From Tricholomella constricta (taxonomy: Eukaryota > Basidiomycota > Agaricomycetes > Agaricales > Lyophyllaceae), in assembly GCA_013368375.1 (NCBI GenBank), contig JAACJP010000016.1, forward strand, positions 434,001-498,000: DNA of 64,000 bases. Direction: 5' to 3'. The position numbers were made by a program, and so were the translations under genes. Below, one piece after another: positions 56,789-64,000 of this stretch (its first letter is position 1; every line of letters starts with the position of its first letter). Below the pieces are notes generated by a model. That model had not been told where the DNA came from. It saw only the letters and a program-made list of their open reading frames with translations, and ran no database searches.

Positions 56789-59734
56789 TCAACCCCCCCC
56801 TTTGAATCGCAACAGCTCGGTGCGGGGTGACAGTGGCAAAGACGGCGGGGACAGAGTGAAGATGCCACGGATGTGGCGGGCAGCGTCAGGGTTGTCGCGG
56901 TGGAACTTTCGTACCAGAGCGGGGGCGGCAACATTTTCGCAAGGTTCCCAAGAAGCTTCTTTGTAACCATAGCCCTTCCACAGGACCTTGTACTGTAGTT
57001 TTTTGCGGAAGGTTCGGCTATCGAGGATCTTTTCAACTTCGTAATGGGGTTTGTCGCTGATTATGTCGGGGGGCGGAGGGGGATCGGACCGATGACCTTC
57101 GATCGGATCAGCGACAGTGGGGATGAGCTTCACGACGTGGAAGACTGGGTGGATGCGTTTCATGGACTGAGGCAGCAGGAGGCGGTATGCAAGCAGGCCG
57201 ACTCGCCTTTGCATGACGAAAGGGCCAAGGTAGCGATGCGACAACTTCTTAGACGGTCGGGTCATAGAAATGTCGGTCGCGTCCAAGTATACCTTGTCGC
57301 CAGGTTGGTAGTCGGGCGTTGGGGCGTGTCGTTGGTTGTAATACGGCTCCATGTCGTCTTTGGCCTTTGAAAGCGCCGCCTTGGCTTCCTCCTATGCTTC
57401 CTTCATGCGCTCCACGAACTCGTCGGCCGACTCGTTCTTGGAAGCGCCCCGACGCGGCTCAAAGCCCATGCGCGGATGCCGACCAGTGTCGAGCAGGAAG
57501 GGGGTCTGCTGCGTCGCCGAATGAACATGGTTGTTGCAACTGAATTCGGCGTCGGGCAGGAGGTCCTCCCAATCGTTCTGGCGCTCATTGCAGAAGACTC
57601 GCAAGAACTGTTCCAGCTCCTGGTTGACACGTTCAGTCTGTCCGTCGGTCTGCGGGTGGTATGCCGTCGAAGCCGACAGTTTGATACCCAGGAGTCTGTA
57701 CAGTTCGCGCGTGAACTCAGCAACGAACTGTGGACCTCGATCGGAGACGAATGCGTCCGGGAGACCGTGCAGCTTCCAGACGTGGCGACGGTAGAGGTTC
57801 GCAGCTCCCAGGGCCGAACAAGTCGTGTGCGACGCAATGAAGTGCACGCGCTTTCCGACTGAATCCACGACATTCATGGTCGCGTCGTGGCCGTTGGACT
57901 CTGGAAGTTCGGTGATGAAGTCGACCAATACAACATTCCATCGGCCTTCGGGGTTGGGAAGCGGCTGCAGCTGTCCGACGGGTAGTTGGCGCGAGGTTTC
58001 GTGCGCAGACACATGTCACAGGTGCTGGTGTACGAACCGATGAAGCGCGACATCTGGGGCCACCAGTAGTTGCGCGACACCAGTGCGAGCGTCTTCCAGC
58101 GACCGGGGTGACCAGCGACCTTGGAGTCGTGATGCTGCTCCACAATGCGTCGGCAAAGGTCTGGGACGTTTGGGACATAGATCCGTCCACGAAACGTGAG
58201 CAGACCGCCTTTCTCTCCCCATTCGCCGAAGCGTAGGGAGCGACCGGCGATCTTGGATGCCTTGACCAGTTGCGCCGCTTTCGCGACCACATCCTCCTGC
58301 GCTCCATCGCGATTGCCCTTGCGGATCGCTTTCAGCACATCATCCTCCTCTCCGACCAGTGCAAGACCTTCGGTCGCACGAACAGCGAAGAATTCGGGTT
58401 TGAGCAGCACGATGTCGGCGTTGTCAGCGCTTCCGTCGCCATGGTCGGAGCGACGCGATAGCGCGTCGGGTTTGCCCATGCTATGGCCAGGACGGTGGTG
58501 GAGGGCGAAGTCGAAGTTAGCGAGGTAAAGCGACCATCGGGCTTGACGCCAATTGTTTTTCTTCGCGGTGAGGAAGTACTCAAGGTTCTTGTGGTCGGTC
58601 CAAATCTCCACCTTGTGCTTTGCGCCTTCTACGAAGTTTCGCCATTCCTCCAGAGACCGGATGATCGCCAGCATCTCTTTGTCATGGATCTCGTAGTTCT
58701 GCTTGACGGCATTCAAGCTCTTCGAGTAGAATGCGACCGGGTGCCATTTGCCGTCGGACAGCGACTCTTGCAACAGGACCGCGCCTGTTGCGAAGTCAGA
58801 CGAATCGGCTTCGATGCGGTACGGCCGGTCGTCGTCGGGGAACATGAGCACCGGTCGCGACATGATCGCAGACTAGGCCAAAGGCTGACTGCTCCGGCTC
58901 TCCCCACCGCCAGGCGACGTCCTTGCCTGTCAGATCGAACAGGGGTCGGGCGTGGTGCAAGAAGTCCTGGATGAACCGTCGGTAGAAATTGGTGAAGCCT
59001 AGGAACGCTTGCACCTCCTTCTTGTTCTTCGGCGCCGGCCATTCCAACACTCCAGCAACTTTAACCGGATCCATTTCTGCTTGCCCTTGCGAAATGATCA
59101 GCCCAAGATACTCGATCTTAGTCTGTTCGAATTCGCATTTCTCGGGCTTTAAGAACAGCTGATGTTCGCGGAGTCGGTCCACTACCAGTCGCGCGACCGG
59201 ACGGTGTTCCTCTAGCGTCTTGGTATAAATCAAGATGTCATCGAGGTACACGCAAACAACACCTTTGGCGATCAGATCGCGGAAGATATCATTCATCATG
59301 GTCTGAAATGTGGCAGGGCTGTTCGTGAGGCCGAAGAACATGACGAGCGGCTCGAAGAGGCTGCGGTTCGTCCGAAACGCTGCCTTCCACTCGTCGCCTT
59401 CCTTGATCCGGACGTTGTTGTACCCTTATCGGACGTCCAACTTGGTGAAGTACCGCGCGCCGCGAAGGTTATTCACCAGTTCGCTAATGAGGGGCAGCGG
59501 GTATCGGTTCTTCACCGTGAGCGCATTGAGTGTCCGATAGTCCTGGACCAGTCGGAGCGACCCGTCCTTCTTCTTGATGAAGAAGACCGGTGACGCCATG
59601 GGCGACTTGGATGGTCGGATGCGACCTGTCTCGAGGTTCTCCTTGAGGAACGCGTTGAGTTCAGCCTGTTCTGCCGGTGAGAGCGGGTAGACCTTTGTGC
59701 CCATCGGTGACGCGCCCGGCTCCAGTTCGATGGG
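56789..59734 (-). pseudogene. Element D pol: RT to chromodomain, decayed
   Basis: RT begins in [17 protein letters not shown], with VCVYLDDILIYT, then RNase H (WTDHKNLEYF), zinc region, integrase (VSDRGPQF, HPQTDGQTERVN) and chromodomain (VEKILDSRTFRKKLQYKVLW). Breaks are a TAA at about 59423 (KLDVR*GYNN), a deletion with frame change near 58870, a frame slip near 58000, and a TAG near 57390 (MKEA*EEA). Useful mainly as the uninterrupted reference that reveals the 171-bp insertion in C. Confidence 0.88.
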
Positions 59735-59749
59735 GCAAGTAGGAAAAGC

Positions 59750-59882
59750 CGTGGCACGCCCGTGCATGCCAGTGCATGGCTGCCCGTGCCAGTGCACGGC
59801 TGCCCATGCCAGTGCGTGCCCGTGCGTCGAAGTACCGTGGTGCCGTGCATGCCAGTGTATGCCCGTGTCGCCCGGCCCGTAA
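59750..59882. repeat. Short imperfect minisatellite (~20-24 bp units)
   Basis: Variants of gtgcatgccagtgcatggctgccc repeat about five times. It forms the broken edge of element D. Confidence 0.65.
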
Positions 59883-59950
59883 GCGTGTACTGTGATGCTA
59901 TGGGTGAGTGCAAGGTGATGACCTTGAGTGATCTAATCCGACCGTCGTCT

Positions 59951-59976
59951 TAGCCGAGTGTAAGTACACTCGGCTA
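59951..59976. repeat. 26-bp palindrome with 2-bp centre
   Basis: TAGCCGAGTGTA-AG-TACACTCGGCTA is a perfect 12-bp inverted repeat. A third copy of actcggcta follows at 59980-59988. No gene overlaps it; it could be an element end or a protein-binding site. Confidence 0.7.
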
Positions 59977-60262
59977 ATTACTCGGCTATCTCGAAAATTG
60001 AGGTAGCAGGAATCCTCGAGAGCTATCGGTATCTACTATTCTGGCACAGTAGTTTCTAAGGGGTGACACCAGGACTAACAGTATAATATGTACTATTCCT
60101 TTGAATACATTGAAGTGCGAGCCGGAATCATTTCCTCCCCTTTGGCCGTGGCTTTGGTCGCACCTTTTCGTCAACCACAGGAGGAGTCGGGCGCCTAAAA
60201 CTGATATATTTAGATCCATGCTGTTTGAAATTCACATCAGTTAGGGCGTCTTTCAAGAACTA

Positions 60263-63200
60263 TCAGTTTCTCACCTCAAGTTCTGTGTCACTTCCATCTC
60301 GGTCACCATGGTTCCAATGTGGTGGCGCTCCTGCATAAGGATTCCAACCTGCTTGATGTGCTCCAGCATCTAACCCCCATTGGTAATGGCCAGCAATACC
60401 TGCTTGTGATGATATTTCGAACATCTGCTCCTCCAGTAAATCCAAACACTCCCTATCCACATCAACATCTGTCCAGACAGATGGGACACCTGTAAGTTGA
60501 AGACTCCATGCTTTTTTTAGTGTATCGCTCTCAGCCAAGTCCCGATTCCTGGGTTCCATCTTGAGGCAGCTGGCAATGAAAAGAGTATGCGCATGGGCAA
60601 TAGGTAACAAACCCAGCCAGTGTTTTCGAAGTTTCGGGTCCTTGCTAATGTGAGCTTCAAACCAGTTGGATATCTGGGCTCTCTCGACGATGGAAAGGCT
60701 TCCCACATAGGGAATCATTGTGTTGGTGAGATTCTTCTTCTGGCTTTCGAGCCATCCTTTTGCTGGTACCTTGAGGCTCGAAACCCTCTTGGGAGTCGTG
60801 AGGAGGGTCCACAAAACATCCTTGAAGATGGACAGTGCCTTTTCGACCTTGTCTGTGTATGGCATTGATGAAGGATCTGCCAGAACATCCTCCGATGTTT
60901 GGACTTCCCAGCCATGCAACCATTTTCCGAGCTAGATGTAGGTGACTTCAGTGGCATTGTTATCATTTCAGAGTGAACTCACCCTTATTTTTCTTCGCTC
61001 GGTGCGGTCCATCCACAGAGAATCCACAATGTCACGTTGATCAACAACAGAGAAAGAATCAGCTACATTTTGATTCATTTCGAAGTTGCACCCCCGCCAC
61101 CATCGAACTTGCCAACGGCTTCCCCCCTCTTGAGGTTGAATGAGACGGACAGGGTACCAGAACTCTCCCTGACGAGCCAGTGCACCGCATCCTTCTCTGC
61201 ATGGTAAGTAAGCTCACAATAACATCATACACAAGACACTAATGAACTCACCTTAACCGGTCCTTCAATGGGTGGCTTATTGTCTTTCTAAATATGTATA
61301 TCAGTTAACTGGCCCACAACTGAATCAGAGATCTACTCACTTGCGCTTCGACACTCGGGTAGGCAGGAGGAATGGTGTTATAGTGCACTTGTCACATATA
61401 AACGGTTCATTCTCTCTCAAATTACCTGCTCGGCCATTCTTCCGACATGCAACATGTGACCAATCACGGCATTCATCACACTGAATGGCCCTTCCCTCTA
61501 CCCCATTATAAAATATGTTTCCATCACCAGCTAATCCGCATCGACAATCAATGCAGAATTCGGAGTTTGGCAATGATGGTGCTGGTGACTTCAGAGACGA
61601 GAGTGAAGACAACTCTGATGTAGCAATAGCAGGGGGTGTGGATGGCAAGCGAGATGGAGAGCTAGGAATTTGGTGGATGGGGGCATAGAATGATACAGCT
61701 GTCTTTAGGCCTTTGTGCCTTGCTGACTGACGAGTTTCTTCTTCTGATTCTGCTGGATCAGATGCTGAGTCCACTGCATCTGCGAGTTTGGTGGAGAGAT
61801 ACTCGGTAGTAGGACGGTGAGTTGGTTTCTGCATCCAAAAGCGATCCGCTTTGTTCATCGGCTGCATGTCCTTTCCTGTATAAGTAACAGAGAAAGACGA
61901 GACAAGTTTTTGGGGGAAAAACACCAGATCAAATTTCTCCCGATAAGTGTCTGTTTGAAGTCGGTAGAATTCTGCTTGAGCCTTTAACCCGCCCCGTAGA
62001 TGGTAGAAGGCCTGATGTGTGTCATATTCATCTGGAAGTGATACATTCTTCCCCGCTAAGTGGGTGGAAAATAGTGCACCAGGTTCTTGAATTGAGAATC
62101 CACCATTCTTCATTCCATCATAGGTGTAGATAACCTGCTGGTCCTTGGACGAGAGTAGCGTGCAATAAAGTGGTCTTCAGTGCGATTAACAAGTGCAAGG
62201 CCGACCAAGTCATAGATTATGCCGCAAACCTCCGTAGTAGAGGATATGTGCAGTGAAAATGATGCGGGAAAATTCCAGAGTTGTTGCTCCACTTCCGAGT
62301 TTTGCCGATAGTCGTCCTCGATTTCAACACGGAAGGAGATAGGGATAGACACGATCAGGTTTTTTAAATCCTGACGGTTCCCTGAGCATAAGCGATTTCC
62401 ATTGATTGTGCGCCAACATGTTTGTCCCGCAAAAGCTGCTGTTTTCTCCGCGGTAAAGAAATCTGCCATATAGCTGGAAAATTCACCCTTGTACTGCACA
62501 TATAATGCTAGATTGAGGTTGATGGAAGGGATTCAACGTGCTGTGTCTGTAATTTCAACGTGTTGTCCACCGATTTCATGGGAACCTGTGCAACGATGGA
62601 TATCAACAGCCAGTGTTTGAAAGTAGGACGTGACAAGGAACGCTGCCTTTGAAGATTCTTTTCCAAGGAGATCGTTTAGCCATGACTTGATGAGAATGTC
62701 AACGTTAATTTAAAGGGTTTAGAAAAAATTCTGATCTCACAGTCAGTGGTTCAAATGTGTTGTGCTTATTACAAAGTTTTTTTCCCTTGAGAACACCTCG
62801 GAAACATTCACGTTGTGTGGAAAGAGTCGACGAAATTACAGTTGTTGAATCAAGCAAGCGTCGTGAGTTGAGTGCAGTGTACAGTGCCCGTAGCCCAGAT
62901 CCTGGAGAGAGATGTTTGCATATGGTAGCAAAGTCGTCGAAATTATGAATGGTGGATGAATATAGGAGCTGTAAGGATGTATCAAGCCAGCAGGAATTTG
63001 AACTCCAAGGATAGCTTGGATGTCCCAAGACAACTTCACCAGATTTTGGTATCAATGATTTGGACTTGGATAGTTGGGGAGTCTTTGGCTTTAACGCCCG
63101 AGACTTCGCAGCATCGTGAGCCTTCTTTCGCTTTTTGGACAACAGAAGTTATTTGATAGTGTCGGGCGGTCGTCCATCATTCTTCTTCCGTTTTCTGATG

Positions 63201-64000
63201 CTGGAGTCCTGATCACGAGAAAGCTTGGTTCGACCAATACGTGCAGCGGTTCTTTTCCAGGGTTCTTTTTCACCGTATCGTTGGGGTACACCCTCTGAAA
63301 GAACATTAATTTAGAGATTTATGAGTTGTAGACTTGAACACATACTGAGAGCGGCCGCATGTCTACGTTCATAATATAGTGCAAATTTATATAGAGATTG
63401 TAGCCCTTCAAGGAATGCATGGTTACGGCCACAAGCACTATATAGCTTCCAGTGCATCGCTTCTTCGGCATTGTTTGTTGCCGGCAGAGATTCCCAGATA
63501 CTTACATCCATTTTTCGTTCTGATCCAAAGAGCATCATTGCATGAGACTCCCGAGACCACCAGTTTATCCAGTTTACCAGTTTAGGAAAGTCACGAGCAA
63601 GGAGGGCAGTGCACGAGCGAAAATCTTCAGAATCAGAGGCCTTGAGAAGAGAGAGAGCACGTTGAACAAATTCCTCAGACATCTCAGGAGGTACTGCGCC
63701 ACTAATGCGGCTGACACGTGTAACTCCAGCACGAAAATGCTCCTCGCATCCACGCAGTAGGCGTTGAGCAGCAGCTTCAAGCTCTGCCCTTGACCGAGCA
63801 TTGTTTGGGTGCTGGTACCAAAACTCGGTAAAGGCAGTGATGAATCCTGAGCGCTCCGCCTCGCTGAAGTCCATAACCTGAGATTTTGAATCAGTAGTCT
63901 GCCATTTGTTGGAAATTTCAAGGGACTTTACCCCTGCAAATAGACGATCCTCAATCTCCATCCCATGCACCTCGGCCTCATCAACAATGCCCTGAAAGAC
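60263..64000 (-). pseudogene. Large multi-domain gene: transposon-associated region, USP-like peptidase, PHD finger, WYP/WWRG reader-like domain (5' end outside window)
   Basis: Exons by splice signals: 64000-63346, 63294-62741, 62685-61341, 61287-61252, 61196-60983, 60931-60263. Exon 1 has a helical part ending LPATNNAEEAMHWKLYSACG. Exon 2 has a basic region, then SSNSCWLDTSLQLLY, the Cys box of a ubiquitin-specific-protease-like fold. Exon 3 has the matching end YDLVGLALVNRTEDHFIARY with a candidate catalytic His, then a C4HC3 PHD finger (CIDC, CDECRDWSHVAC, CDKC). Exon 5 reads GEFWYPVRLIQ and WQVRWWRGCNF, like a Tudor/PWWP-type barrel. Breaks are TAA at 63149-63151, TGA at 62533-62535 and a one-base slip near 62130. 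Similar multi-copy agaricomycete genes look transposon-borne (recollection). Function unknown. Confidence 0.72.

Larger units (their letters stand above)
56299..59734 (-). mobile_element. Gypsy element D: 5'-truncated relative of element C
   Basis: Its 3' LTR lies at 56299-56788 and its pol, read on the minus strand, runs back to about 59734. There similarity to element C stops inside the linker before RT (IELEPGAS) and is replaced by a short minisatellite. Gag, protease and the 5' LTR are absent. Coding sequence is clearly more decayed than in C. Confidence 0.88.

Overview
The window reads as nuclear DNA of a basidiomycete, almost certainly an agaricomycete. The reasons are genes split by many introns of about 45-65 bp with GTRNGT/YAG ends, a class-specific laccase and a microsomal P450, several multi-copy 'agaricomycete-only' protein families of unknown function, and a heavy load of chromodomain Ty3/gypsy and LINE elements. 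I see no rRNA, tRNA or CRISPR array.

Layout. 1-1526 (-) is the 5' part of a spliced unknown gene, followed by ~237-bp tandem repeats and a ~115-bp minisatellite (1.5-2.7 kb). 2934-4032 (+) is a frameshifted unknown gene. 4441-6836 (+) is an intact six-exon gene for a 709-aa basic/acidic protein of unknown function. 6.8-9.9 kb is gene-poor. 9937-12097 (+) is an 11-exon cytochrome P450 whose reconstructed frame is intact at 519 aa. 12913-13709 is a tiny TRIM-like element with identical 147-bp terminal repeats.

From 13.8 to 41.46 kb the window is one nested retrotransposon stack. An old gypsy element (A, +) carries gag-pol plus extra open frames after integrase. It is split in its pol gene by a 10.5-kb gypsy element (B, -, 361/357-bp LTRs, duplication ctccc) and again in its integrase by a 6.5-kb gypsy element (C, +, 470-bp LTRs, duplication ctgcc). 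Removing B and C with one copy of each 5-bp duplication rejoins the A coding sequence in phase. B contains a three-exon gene on the opposite strand to its own pol, with two CACGTG boxes upstream, and B's pol starts with two tandem retropepsin domains. B and C both look self-primed in the Tf1 manner. Element A's right LTR cuts a decayed DDE transposase gene (41.46-42.9 kb).

43-45.5 kb holds two fragments of an SR-protein kinase gene lying in opposite orientations. 45572-47819 (+) is a complete 13-exon laccase (538 aa, all four copper motifs). 48.3-55.4 kb (-) is a LINE with ORF1, endonuclease, reverse transcriptase, RNase H and a zinc-knuckle tail. 56.3-59.7 kb (-) is a 5'-truncated relative of element C that ends at a small minisatellite. 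60263-64000 (-) is a decayed multi-exon gene combining a transposon-associated helical region, a USP-like cysteine-peptidase fold, a PHD finger and a WYP/WWRG chromatin-reader-like segment; it runs off the window.

Only the P450, the laccase, the 709-aa gene and the first gene look like ordinary host genes. The P450 and laccase are oxidative enzymes typical of wood or litter decay or of secondary metabolism. Most TE genes are disabled, usually by TGA stops at places where CGA (Arg) would be expected; all five LTR differences in element B are CG/TG or CG/CA changes. This points to decay of methylated CpG.
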